64,000 nt of DNA from an uncultured Roseateles sp. (GCF_963422335.1 NZ_OY729424.1:1922001-1986000), one strand, 5' to 3'; shown: positions 53,401-60,947, counted from the stretch's first letter. Translations and numbers: made by a program. Notes: generated from the sequence alone by a model not told the origin.

Positions 53401-53493
53401 CGTCGGCTGTCCTGTGGCGTCCAGTTCCCAGTGACGGCCGGGATACTCGTACGGAGAATTGAGAATCGGCTTCTCAAAGAACTGATTTGTCAT
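50407..53493 (-). CDS. type III restriction Res subunit (DEAH helicase-nuclease)
   Basis: A 1028-residue superfamily 2 motor: Walker A LATGAGKTT (172-180), DEAHH (310-314), and a motif VI-like QVIGRALRRQSY. Near the C terminus RKYRPDFMVQI ... LIVEIKGYRGED supplies the PD-(D/E)XK nuclease of type III Res subunits. It translocates or switches on unmethylated sites and cuts DNA with Mod. It is the first gene of the eight-gene operon; a palindrome and a hairpin lie in its leader. Confidence 0.9.
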   Translation of the reverse strand: MTNQFFEKPILNSPYEYPGRHWELDATGQPTQQIVEARRTAEFITPIPKAKKQKGGKQDNLLFDDDLSTQQQAYDHTAVINSVRQEVDKWRALKNPADWRVTPETARLLQHWRHHPFSSIRPFFCQVEAAETVIWLTEVAPQIGKIGQTFLDHLTNANNDANPELMRLALKLATGAGKTTVMAMIIAWQTVNAVRRPGSKKFTRGFLLVAPGLTIKDRLRVLHPNDPDSYYASRELVPSDMLDDLNRAKIVITNYHAFKLRERIELSKGGRLLLQGRGGEELNTLETEGQMLQRVMPDLMGMTNVLVINDEAHHCYREKPDAEADALKGDERKEAEENNEAARMWITGLEAVNRKLGVAKVLDLSATPFFLAGSGYVEGTLFPWTMSDFSLMDAIECGIVKLPRVPVADNIPGGEMPKFRNLWEHIRTRMPKKGRGAAKSLDPLSLPVELQTALEALYGHYQKTFDLWQAAGIKVPPCFIVVCNNTSTSKLVYDFISGFNRENENGTLTPVPGRLELFRNTDEYGNPFGRPRTLLIDSEQLESGDALDDSFRAAAGAEIEQFKQEVFERGGALADELRSGKDFDDARLLREVMNTVGKSGRLGDSIRCVVSVSMLTEGWDANTVTHVLGVRAFGTQLLCEQVIGRALRRQSYDLNEDGLFNVEYADVLGIPFDFTAKPVISKPQPPRETVQVRALQDRAALEIQFPRVQGYRVELPEERLTAEFTADSHMVLTPDLVGPSITQNAGIIGETVDLSLEHLADMRHSTLLMHLTKRLLMNHWRDPGDEPKLHLFGQLKRITKEWLDTCLTCKGDTYAAQLMYQELADEACNRITAAITKAEQANMRPIKAVLDPYNATGTTRFVNFNTSKTERWETNGPPPKCHVNWVILDSDWEAEFCRVAERHPRVVAYVKNHNLGLEVPYRYGSETRKYRPDFMVQIDDGHGPDDLLNLIVEIKGYRGEDAKDKKLTMDTYWVPGVNNLGAYGRWAFVEFVDVYQMQHDFAKKVEAEFNKMIEGVAAGASNGMHSNV

Positions 53494-53510
53494 TCAAGGC
53501 CCGCTATTGT

Positions 53511-53529
53511 TTTCGCCCCCTCGGCGAAA
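53511..53529 (-). promoter_or_regulatory. hairpin in the res leader
   Basis: TTTCGCC-N5-GGCGAAA forms a perfect 7-bp stem with a 5-base loop, ending 18 bases before the res ATG. In the mRNA the loop is GAGGG. It may affect translation or mRNA stability. Confidence 0.4.
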
Positions 53530-53547
53530 TGCTGTGGCACTCGCGCG

Positions 53548-53565
53548 GCAGATTCCTGAATCTGC
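53548..53565. promoter_or_regulatory. perfect 18-bp palindrome, candidate operator of the defence operon
   Basis: GCAGATTC-CT-GAATCTGC has two perfect 8-bp arms around a 2-bp centre, 55 bp upstream of the res start. Symmetric sites of this form bind dimeric repressors. No regulator gene is adjacent, so the binding protein is unknown. Confidence 0.5.
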
Positions 53566-53793
53566 AGATCGGATTATCCTGTCTTCCTTCAGGTCGGGAT
53601 ATCCACTTTTTCCCGGGAAATGCCCTGGAGCGCACGAAGATTCCGTGAGGCTATTTCACAGTGGCCTCGTCCTCTTACTCCGGCTGACCAATCCTATATG
53701 CTTTGACGGGGTCCCAGGTAACCAGTGGAGTTTGGAGTACGACTGGCATCGCGGACTGTCTCGATATCGTCAGGTCGCGTGCCGGACCGCTCG

Positions 53794-54672
53794 CTAGTCG
53801 AGTGTCGAAGTAGCGACGATGGCGGCGAATTGCTCCAGGACCTCTGGCTGCCTCAGCTTGAGGTACTTGGACACTTTGGGGTTCTCAAGCAGCTTGGCCA
53901 AATAGCCCCTGGCCAGAACGAGATTGAGAACATCTTGGCCGTACGTCTGTTCAACCAGTCGGTACTGCCCCTGCAGATTCGCCATCTCGCGCTCCATACG
54001 AGCCATTTGTTCTGGTGTCACGCCGTGGACTTTTCGGGGGCGCTTGTCTTCGACGAGGGCAGAGGGTGGTGTGGCAACCAGCAGCGCCTCGGCATAGGCG
54101 ACCGTGAGGTTGTTGGCCGACACCATCAGCTCCACGCACTCAACCTGCCGGGTCGGCTTCATCTTTCTGATCACCCGCCCCAGTTCGGCGGAAAACTGCC
54201 GGTCCTTGATCAGTTCGATCGCCTCCGGGCAGATGCCATCAAGCAGGTTCATCTTCTTCTCGATGTGACTAACATCGACACTCAGCGTGTTCGCCAGGCG
54301 TTCGGGCGGAACTCCGCGATCGATCGCCCGACGGATCATGAAGTGTTCTTGAATGGTCGACAGCCGGTTGAGCCGGTTGTTATAGGTATAGCTCTCGTCG
54401 TCGGTCGCTACAAGACAAGGCGCCGTTTCATACCCGAGGTCGCGCAGAACGACCAACCGCACGTGCCCGTCCAACAAGAGGTGTTTGCCGGTGCCCGCAT
54501 CCAAGGCCGCAATCGACAGCGGTTCGATGAGGCCAATCTCCTCGATCGATGACTTGATCTGTTTGAACTTGCGGGACGTGGCCAAGCCGACAGGAACCTT
54601 GCGAGATGGCAGCAGTAGATCTATCGGCACCGACATCGGTTCAGGCACAAAGCCCAGCGCAATGCCGGTCAT
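53794..54672 (-). CDS. ParB-like nuclease-domain protein with RepB-type C terminus
   Basis: A 292-residue protein. The N terminus has a ParB/sulfiredoxin fold pattern (KFKQIKSSIEEIGLIEPL, HLLLDGHVRLVVL). An HTH region (GVPPERLANTLSVDVSHIEKK) and a helical C-terminal half follow. It resembles proteins annotated as plasmid-partitioning RepB-like, but it has no ParA neighbour. It overlaps the second ParB-like gene by 4 bases (ATGA) and is the last gene of the recombinase operon, so a recombination role seems likelier than segregation. Confidence 0.78.
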   Translation of the reverse strand: MTGIALGFVPEPMSVPIDLLLPSRKVPVGLATSRKFKQIKSSIEEIGLIEPLSIAALDAGTGKHLLLDGHVRLVVLRDLGYETAPCLVATDDESYTYNNRLNRLSTIQEHFMIRRAIDRGVPPERLANTLSVDVSHIEKKMNLLDGICPEAIELIKDRQFSAELGRVIRKMKPTRQVECVELMVSANNLTVAYAEALLVATPPSALVEDKRPRKVHGVTPEQMARMEREMANLQGQYRLVEQTYGQDVLNLVLARGYLAKLLENPKVSKYLKLRQPEVLEQFAAIVATSTLD

Positions 54673-55568
54673 GATCGGCGCCCGTCAGACCACACACGTT
54701 CAGAGAGGTACTTCGGCAACGTGTCGAGCCCCTCGGCTCGCAGCAGGTTCACGAAGTTCTCGTCCTGGAACAACTGCTGCAGCGCGCTGACCGTGAACAG
54801 CAGGCGCTGCTGAGCAAACGTCGCCTTGCGAACCATGGACTTCTGTCGCTCCACCTCCTTCTGATAGGTCCGGACCAGATTCGATGTCGTGACGCCGGTG
54901 ATCTTGCGCGGCACCCCTTTCGCGATGGATCGACCCAGGCTGGCGCGACGTTCGAGCACGCGGCGTGCATCGATCAGCCGCCGACCCCGCAGAGTACCGG
55001 CCTCGTAGGCATCCTGAAGCGCCGCTTGGACGGCGGCATCGTCGTCGCCGGCGCCCACGATGGCCAAGGCGGCGTTCAAAGGGACCGCACCCTTTTCGAC
55101 GGCGACAAGCAAACGCTGCTCGCCCTTTTGGATCAGAGTCAGGATGCCCTGAACATAGCCCAAGGTTAGTCCGGTCTTGCTGGCTATCTGCTTCGGGGCA
55201 TAGCCGCTGTCCCGCAACTGCTCTATGCCTGACAACAGTTCAAGAGGACGCCATTGACGTCGCGCGATGTTCTCGGTCAAGCTCATGATGAGGGCATCCT
55301 CATCGCTGACCGTCACCACCAGCGCGGTGATTGAGGTCTCGCCGAGTGCCTTGAACGCCTTCATCCGGCCTTCGCCGCAAATCAATAGATATCGGTCCGA
55401 GCCATCCGCCTCCGGTCGCGGAGTCACAACGATCGGCTTCTTCAGTCCAAGCGCCTTGATGGTCGCGACGATCTCGCTAAATGCGTGGCTGTTGCGCTCA
55501 CGCGGGTTCAGCACCTCAATCTGGTCGAGAGGGATCTGTCGCAGTTCTCGGCGCTGCAGGTCCGTCAT
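54669..55568 (-). CDS. ParB/RepB/Spo0J family protein
   Basis: A 299-residue protein with IPLDQIEVLNPRERN, ALGLKKPIVVTPR, LLICGEGRMKAFKALG and SLTENIARRQWRPLE (ParB boxes I and II), then an HTH (SGYAPKQIASKTGLTLGYVQG). It is a typical ParB N-terminal and DNA-binding pair. The ATG at 55568 overlaps the serine recombinase stop (ATGA). With the next gene it forms a ParB pair that may act as a heteromer or as directionality factors for the recombinase. Confidence 0.85.
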   Translation of the reverse strand: MTDLQRRELRQIPLDQIEVLNPRERNSHAFSEIVATIKALGLKKPIVVTPRPEADGSDRYLLICGEGRMKAFKALGETSITALVVTVSDEDALIMSLTENIARRQWRPLELLSGIEQLRDSGYAPKQIASKTGLTLGYVQGILTLIQKGEQRLLVAVEKGAVPLNAALAIVGAGDDDAAVQAALQDAYEAGTLRGRRLIDARRVLERRASLGRSIAKGVPRKITGVTTSNLVRTYQKEVERQKSMVRKATFAQQRLLFTVSALQQLFQDENFVNLLRAEGLDTLPKYLSERVWSDGRRS

Positions 55569-57130
55569 GCCGCAGTCCTCAGCCGCGCCCTCGCGGCCAT
55601 GCCGTACAGGTAGTCCAGGGACTCGAAGCGGTAGGTTTCGAGCTCGGCAGCGTTCTGCTCCGCCAGACGAATGGGCGACATCCCAAAGTCCATCCGCGGC
55701 AACAGGTAGTAGTCGAGCAAAGACTTGTTGGCGCCGTCGAGCCGAGCGGCGATGGAGATATCGGGTGACAAGCTTGAGTCGAGACGGATCTTCCATCTGA
55801 AGTGCCCGCTCGGCATGGCAACGCACCGAGCAAGGACGACGGACACGCTGAACTCTCGATTGACTCTTAGCAGATCGGTGGCCTGGTCTCGCTCGACGGT
55901 TCCGCCCAGTTCTGCGATCTGCCGCTCGACCTGCTGCACAAGGTCAGGGTGCATGCGTCGGATCAGGCGGTTGAGTTCGAGAAAGCGGTAGTCGCGGTCC
56001 GGCGTGAAGCCCACCAACTGATATGCCCGCACGAGGCTGCCAAAGCGATAGGCGTAGACGGACGCAGAAGGCATGCCCTCGGTTTCATTGATGATCAGGC
56101 CCGAGAGAAATCCACGGTTGCGATACAGCCCCTTCAAGCGCTCGATCAACTCGTCGTCGGTGTAGCGTCTGGCCCGAGCGCGAATGATCCCTTGGGCCGT
56201 GTAGAAGGCCTCCGGCTGGACCACGCCCTCGAAGGCGCCTTCCTTGCGGACCCACATGTCCGGCGGATTGATGACACGCAGCTTCTTGAGCTTGAACGAG
56301 ATGCGGTTGTAGACGTTGTGGCCCACGTATTTCTCGTTGGTCAGTACCTCGTGCACGGTGGCTCTCGTCCAGTCGCGGCCGAGATCCGTGCGCACGCGCA
56401 TGCCATTGAGTCGACCAGCGATCTCGGCCTCGACCAGACCGTCGTCGATGAACCAGCGATAGATGTCGTTCACGATCCGGACTTCTTCCGCAGGGCCTGG
56501 TGTGAGGATGACTCTGTCCGTCTGCAGGCTCTTCTGCTCGCCGCGTGAGAGCTCGGCCTTGACTGCGCCCTGGACATCGACCAGGGTGCGCCGAAGACCG
56601 TAGCCAGCTGGTCCTCCCTGACGAAACCCCAGTTCAATCAGCCGACATTGGCCGGCGAAGACCTTGGTCGATAGCTCTCTGCTGTACTCACCGGCCATCG
56701 CGCGTTTCACGCCCTTGACGATGGTCGAGACTGGCGAGCCATCGTTCTCGAACTGTTCGGCGCAGTAGGCCACCTGGATGCCGGCGCGGCGGCATATGTA
56801 TTCGTAGTACGCGCTCTCATCGGCGTCCTGGAACCGGCCCCATCGGCTCACGTCGTAGACCAAGATGATCTGAAATCCGGCCTGGCCGCTTTGAACGTCC
56901 TTGAGGAGTTGCTGCAGCGCCTGTCGCCCGTCGATGCGCAAGCCGCTCTTTCCCGCATCGGCATACGTCGCCACGATCTCGATCCCACGCCGCGCGGCGT
57001 ACTCGCGAATCTTGTCGCCCTGGTTCTCAGTCGAATACTGCTGATGCTCCGTCGACATCCGCACGTACTCGGCTGCTTTCATCCGAACACCTGCGCTACA
57101 TCCAACGCTTCCTTGCTCACCTGACTGCAT
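55565..57130 (-). CDS. large serine recombinase
   Basis: A 521-residue protein. The resolvase catalytic domain contains the nucleophile S26 in YVRMSTEHQQYSTENQ, YDVSRWGRF and the R residues of the active site. A recombinase domain (about 185-310, with TNEKYVGHNVYNRISF) and a C-terminal domain follow. It belongs to the family that integrates phages and islands. The ATG at 57130 has GGAGG 6 bases upstream. The usual CxxC zinc ribbon is not obvious. It is the first gene of the recombinase-ParB-ParB operon. Confidence 0.9.
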   Translation of the reverse strand: MQSGEQGSVGCSAGVRMKAAEYVRMSTEHQQYSTENQGDKIREYAARRGIEIVATYADAGKSGLRIDGRQALQQLLKDVQSGQAGFQIILVYDVSRWGRFQDADESAYYEYICRRAGIQVAYCAEQFENDGSPVSTIVKGVKRAMAGEYSRELSTKVFAGQCRLIELGFRQGGPAGYGLRRTLVDVQGAVKAELSRGEQKSLQTDRVILTPGPAEEVRIVNDIYRWFIDDGLVEAEIAGRLNGMRVRTDLGRDWTRATVHEVLTNEKYVGHNVYNRISFKLKKLRVINPPDMWVRKEGAFEGVVQPEAFYTAQGIIRARARRYTDDELIERLKGLYRNRGFLSGLIINETEGMPSASVYAYRFGSLVRAYQLVGFTPDRDYRFLELNRLIRRMHPDLVQQVERQIAELGGTVERDQATDLLRVNREFSVSVVLARCVAMPSGHFRWKIRLDSSLSPDISIAARLDGANKSLLDYYLLPRMDFGMSPIRLAEQNAAELETYRFESLDYLYGMAARARLRTAA

Positions 57131-57320
57131 GGCGTGCCTCCATCGATTCAACGATGTCCGGCCGGCAGTGCCGGCGGCTTGTGCGACCGCATGGGGCGAT
57201 CCGGGGCCTGTGGTTTAGGTCGGGTGTCTGCTCTCAGGGGTCGTGTACGCGCCGCCAAAGTAGCAGCCGCCTGGAGCCGCGTCGATCTAGTGCTCTCTTT
57301 GCAATCACCCGTGACAGGCT

Positions 57321-57746
57321 TTAAGTGCCTGACAGGACAGTGATTTTCACGATCCACGCGTCCATCTTTGCAATCTCTGCATCGTCCGCAGTACTCAAGC
57401 GGTAAGTGCCTGATCGCAACGGTGATTCGGGCAATGACGCGTCCATCTTTGCAATCGGAACCGCGCACCGTGTCGCATTGCGTGAGTGCTGCTTTTCCCG
57501 GTTCGCCGCGACGTACTCGGGGTGTGCGGCCCTGTAGCGCTCCCAGTAGTCCCGGTGGTTGTCATTCCACCTCTTCTGACACCGCGATTGGTTTTCCCGG
57601 TAGTCATCGTCGGCCTTGCGCTTCTGGCGCTGCCAGAGCTTTCGGCGTTCCTTCTGGCATTCCGGACGGGCGCAGTAGTTCTGTGCAGGCACTTGCGGGC
57701 AAGGCTTGAACGGAGCTGCGCAGGCAAGGCATCGTTTCAGCCCCAT
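57321..57746 (-). CDS. small Cys-rich (zinc-finger-like) protein with a duplicated C-terminal segment
   Basis: A 141-residue protein. The N terminus CLACAAPFKPC ... NYCARPECQKERRKLW looks like a zinc-binding CxxC...CxxxxC finger, and a basic, Trp-rich middle follows. The C terminus contains IAKMDA twice, 27 residues apart, from an 81-bp DNA repeat. It precedes the serine recombinase by 190 bp on the same strand. DNA binding is an inference. Confidence 0.65.
   Translation of the reverse strand: MGLKRCLACAAPFKPCPQVPAQNYCARPECQKERRKLWQRQKRKADDDYRENQSRCQKRWNDNHRDYWERYRAAHPEYVAANREKQHSRNATRCAVPIAKMDASLPESPLRSGTYRLSTADDAEIAKMDAWIVKITVLSGT
57322..57483. repeat. 81-bp direct repeat, two units
   Basis: TAAGTGCCTGA starts at 57322 and 57403, and ACGCGTCCATCTTTGCAATC recurs exactly at 57356-57375 and 57437-57456, both 81 bp apart. 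A partial third copy, CTCTTTGCAATC, lies at 57295. The repeat spans the 3' end of the Cys-rich gene and leads toward the recombinase gene. Iteron-like binding or an att site is possible. Confidence 0.6.
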
Positions 57747-57864
57747 GGCGAGATCTCCTCGCGCGCGTACTCAGATTGGTGCGATGGCGATGCGAGACGT
57801 TGCAGATCTGGCTGCGCGCGAGCTGACCGTGATCTCCCCCTCGTCGATGCTCACCAATTGCTGA

Positions 57865-57900
57865 TGTGCTATAAAAACACATCTGTGTAGATATAGCACA
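57865..57900. promoter_or_regulatory. 36-bp nested palindrome upstream of the XRE-tniQ operon
   Basis: TGTGCTAT (57865-57872) pairs with ATAGCACA (57893-57900), and inside it ACAC (57877-57880) pairs with GTGT (57885-57888), all about one centre at 57882/57883. It ends one base before the XRE start codon. This is the natural operator for autorepression by the XRE protein. Confidence 0.6.
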
Positions 57901-57901
57901 T

Positions 57902-58213
57902 ATGAATTTCACGGCTTTTCCGACAACACAAGGGCAATTGATCCGGGCTGCGCGAGGCGCTCGCACGCAGGTCGAGTTCGCGCGGGCGATGGGTGTGGAT
58001 CGCTCCTGTTTGTCTCGCTATGAAAGCGAGACGCTAGGTGCGCCGACGCGGCTGATCAACTTCTGCCTGAATGAGGTCGTATCGGCGGCAGCGGCGAAGG
58101 GCGCGCAGGCCCAGCCCGTACACGAGGCTTTGGCTCACGCTCGCCTGGCGGTCAAGGCTCTTGAGCACGTATGTGATGAGCGCATTGGAAGACCCAAAAG
58201 GAGTCGAACATGA
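57902..58213 (+). CDS. XRE-family HTH regulator
   Basis: A 103-residue protein with a classic HTH: QLIRAARGARTQVEFARAMGVDRSCLSRYES. The C-terminal half is helical. No ribosome binding site precedes the ATG, which is immediately behind the palindrome, so the transcript may be leaderless. The stop overlaps the start of the tniQ gene (ATGA). It probably represses its own operon and so controls target-selector supply. Confidence 0.8.
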   Translation: MNFTAFPTTQGQLIRAARGARTQVEFARAMGVDRSCLSRYESETLGAPTRLINFCLNEVVSAAAAKGAQAQPVHEALAHARLAVKALEHVCDERIGRPKRSRT

Positions 58214-59199
58214 TTCACGCCGACCTGATGCGGGACGAGCTCGCCCTTGGCTATATGGGTCGGCTAAGGATTTTGAATGACTGGGGTAGTCACCAGATGG
58301 CTATGAGCCTACTGCGTGATGCGCTTGAGGCGGAAGGTTTGCTCAGAGCTGGGTGTACCAACTCGGGTTTGTTGGCCCATGTGGCGCGAATGTCTGTTGG
58401 CCACTTCATGCGTTTTCATACGCTGTTGCCATTCAGGTTCGTGGCCTCTGACTTCGGCGCGCACGTTCCTTACGGATCGCCAGGTAGCGCCGGCACGGAG
58501 CAGGTCTATGGGCTAACGCTGCCGACGGCGAAGCTTTTCGCGTGCCGAGCATGCGCGTCCGAAGATTTCCGCCGGAGGGGATTTAGCTGGTACCGACGCG
58601 CCCATCAGGTCCCCGGGGCAGAAGTGTGTGATGAACATCAGCTGCCGCTCTCGTGGGTTGATGACGACGATCCGAGCGGAGAGGTACCGCACGTATGGTT
58701 TGAGCGGGGTGCATATCGAGAGGTCACCTGCGAGTCCGGTCGCCAACACGGTAGTAGAGGTGAGACCTTGCAGCGCTACCTTTCCGTATGCACCGCGCTC
58801 CTAGATAGAGAAGCGCCTGCCGATAGCAGGATCTTGAATCGACGGCTGGCGGCACGTGCGGCGGCGTTGGGCATGGGCATCGACTCCGAAGACCACGAGA
58901 GCAATCTGCGGGGGGCGATCAAAGCGGCTGCACACGGGAGTTGGCTCGCCGAATACTTTCCCGAAATCCAAGACGGCGTTCACCTGCGGGGGACTCGCCT
59001 CGGGCGCTTGCTTCGGGACCCCAAATGCGTTGCGCAAGGCGCTGACTACGGGTTACTTGCTGCAGTGCTGTTTGACGATGTCGATGCCGCCATGGCCTCA
59101 CTGTTCGGTATTCGCAAATCTACCGGCCGGTCGCCGAATCCACCATCGGCGGTCGATTCACGTCAGCAAGCTCACCACGAGTTGGTCATGTCCAGCTGA
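58210..59199 (+). CDS. short TniQ family protein
   Basis: A 329-residue protein. It begins IHADLMRDELALGYMGRLRILNDW, a divergent TniQ start. A zinc knuckle CRACASEDFRRRGFSWYRRAHQ ... CDEH matches the CxxC...WxRxHQxP...CxxH core of the other TniQ proteins. Its size fits a TniQ without TnsD-like C-terminal domains. It is coupled to the XRE gene and converges with the TnsD-like gene, overlapping its 3' end by 28 bases. Confidence 0.78.
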   Translation: MIHADLMRDELALGYMGRLRILNDWGSHQMAMSLLRDALEAEGLLRAGCTNSGLLAHVARMSVGHFMRFHTLLPFRFVASDFGAHVPYGSPGSAGTEQVYGLTLPTAKLFACRACASEDFRRRGFSWYRRAHQVPGAEVCDEHQLPLSWVDDDDPSGEVPHVWFERGAYREVTCESGRQHGSRGETLQRYLSVCTALLDREAPADSRILNRRLAARAAALGMGIDSEDHESNLRGAIKAAAHGSWLAEYFPEIQDGVHLRGTRLGRLLRDPKCVAQGADYGLLAAVLFDDVDAAMASLFGIRKSTGRSPNPPSAVDSRQQAHHELVMSS

Positions 59200-60947
59200 C
59201 GGCGTGCTTCGGCAGGACGCCGCCGTGTGGCCTGCTTCAGCGCCGCGCTGGTGAGTGGCATTCGATCAAGTTTGCTGAGCAACGGCTTCAGCGAAGGCAA
59301 GGCCTGGCACAGGGTGCCCATCGTCACATGGGTGGCCGCGTTCTTGGTTGCGATCAAAAGGCAGACCTCGGCGATTTGATTTGCATAGCTCTGGTCCCTC
59401 GCATCCCAATCGATCCGCGCGTGATTCGATTTCGGCGCTGCGGGTTGGCGTTTGGCCTGTTCCTCCAGCCATGCGCGATCGTTGCGGTAAAGCCATGCGA
59501 AAGCCGCTTGATTCATGCGGCGGATATCCGTGTACGTTGCATGCGGATGTCGGGCCGCCATGGCAAGCCAATCGGCATGAGCGCGACGCTTAGCTTGCAT
59601 GAAGCGAGCTTCGTGCCACGCATCGGCCAGGCCTACTTCTGTGCGCAGAGTGGTGGTCACTGTCTGCACGGAAATGCTGAACGACTCGGATACAACCTGC
59701 TTGTCAACGCCTCGCCGCAAGGCCCGAATGACCAGCCTTCGTACATGGGGCTTAAGCAGTTTTGGGCGTCGCGTCACCGAGACCGCCGACTGGGCAGCCC
59801 ACGCCATTGCGGTGCCAGTGGCAATGCCGACAGCAGCCGCTGCTGCTGAGATCGACTTGCCTTCACCGATCAGGGTGAGAAGGTTTGCCTTTCGGTCATC
59901 CGCGTCCGTTGGGGGCGGATCGGCAAGTTCAAGGACGCATGTGCCTCTGGGCCTGATCTCGTCAGCACGCCGTGGCTCGGCGCAATAGGCAGTCCAGAAC
60001 GATTCCCAACTTCCGAAAAGCGAAAGGATCATCGTGAAGTGTCGCAATGGATGAGCGCCCGTGCGAGGCTGACGCAGCAGACGGGCGAACTGTGCAACTG
60101 CTTCCGCCGGGCAACTTGGCAGCGCCGATAGCTCGGGGATGGCGCGCAGCGGTTGCGCCGTGGTCGCCAGCCTGTCGCCGAACGCGGAGATGCACAGTCG
60201 GTCGTTGCCGGCGATCAGGCCGCGCGCAGCGGCAGCCCGACGATATGTGGAGGCCAACTGCGCGTCGTCGAAATGAAAGCGGTCTGAAAGTGCAGAAGCT
60301 TGCACACCACAGTTGGCAAGGTCATGCCAAACCGGATGCCCAGCGTCTATGGGCGCCGCTGATGCGGACTGCATTGATCCCATATCAGGCAAGTGCCAAA
60401 GGAATCTGCCCACACCGCTGGCCTTGATCGTTGACCGAAGCAGCAGCAGGCGGTGCCGTGGGCAAACCCAAGTGCTAGGAAGCTGATGGCTCCGCCGCCA
60501 ATGTGCGGTTCCGCCGGTTTCTTGATCCTCAGTCATGCACTGGACGCAGGCCTTGAGGGGATGGTGGGCGCGAAACCGCGTTGCCAGCATCCCGAGTTGA
60601 CCCTTCAGTGGACCAATGCCTGCACCGCGCAATGCCGCGCACGCATTGCGCGCCACGCTCTCTGATCGGTAGGGTAGGTAGAAGGGAAGAAGGGTTCGGT
60701 TCCGAATGATGGACTCGGCGTTTCCAAGTGCGCCGCCGGTCCGCTCGACGAACCTGTCCAAGCACGATGGCAAATCGTGAGCACTGCCCAACTGTGCGTG
60801 GCCGAAGAGTGCGCGACACGTGTCCGAGGCCCGCGCGCTGCAGCTGATTACGTGTTGCCGGCTGGCCAGGCTGAACAGGGTTTCGTCGTCGCGCCACGTG
60901 TCGACAAAGGGTGCATCGAAGAGTGTGTCAGGCGTCTTTGTCTTCAC
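59172..60947 (-). CDS. TnsD-type TniQ family protein, second copy
   Basis: A 591-residue protein. N-terminal TniQ WRDDETLFSLASRQHV, zinc knuckle CVQCMTED ... WRRSHQLPSTWVCPRH, then a TnsD-like C-terminal part with HTHs (GKSISAAAAAVGIATGTA) and FAWLYRNDRAWLEEQ. It is clearly paralogous to the protein at 29103-30974, with the same motif order but low identity. The start is GTG at 60947 with GAGG 10 bases upstream. It is divergent from the small DNA-binding gene. Confidence 0.82.
   Translation of the reverse strand: MKTKTPDTLFDAPFVDTWRDDETLFSLASRQHVISCSARASDTCRALFGHAQLGSAHDLPSCLDRFVERTGGALGNAESIIRNRTLLPFYLPYRSESVARNACAALRGAGIGPLKGQLGMLATRFRAHHPLKACVQCMTEDQETGGTAHWRRSHQLPSTWVCPRHRLLLLRSTIKASGVGRFLWHLPDMGSMQSASAAPIDAGHPVWHDLANCGVQASALSDRFHFDDAQLASTYRRAAAARGLIAGNDRLCISAFGDRLATTAQPLRAIPELSALPSCPAEAVAQFARLLRQPRTGAHPLRHFTMILSLFGSWESFWTAYCAEPRRADEIRPRGTCVLELADPPPTDADDRKANLLTLIGEGKSISAAAAAVGIATGTAMAWAAQSAVSVTRRPKLLKPHVRRLVIRALRRGVDKQVVSESFSISVQTVTTTLRTEVGLADAWHEARFMQAKRRAHADWLAMAARHPHATYTDIRRMNQAAFAWLYRNDRAWLEEQAKRQPAAPKSNHARIDWDARDQSYANQIAEVCLLIATKNAATHVTMGTLCQALPSLKPLLSKLDRMPLTSAALKQATRRRPAEARRQLDMTNSW

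Larger units (their letters stand above)
53494..53793. other. 300-bp intergenic region upstream of the defence operon
   Basis: This region lies between the res start and the ParB-like stop, so it must hold the defence operon promoter. The visible structure is the hairpin at 53511-53529 and the palindrome at 53548-53565. A 96-codon plus-strand frame crosses it, but has no family resemblance and seems spurious. Confidence 0.5.

Noticed and set aside
53507..53797. 96-codon plus-strand frame upstream of res
   Set aside because: It crosses the palindrome and hairpin, has no recognisable domain and looks like a chance frame in the promoter region.
53794..55568. Plasmid partition locus
   Set aside because: Two ParB-like genes are present, but no ParA, replication initiator or origin iterons are seen, so plasmid status is not supported.
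57148..57468. 106-codon minus-strand frame over the 81-bp repeats
   Set aside because: It overlaps the Cys-rich gene in another frame and its apparent CKDGR repeats are only the DNA repeat read out of frame.
57295..57483. CRISPR array
   Set aside because: The repeat unit is 81 bp with only two full copies, lies in a coding sequence and has no cas genes nearby.
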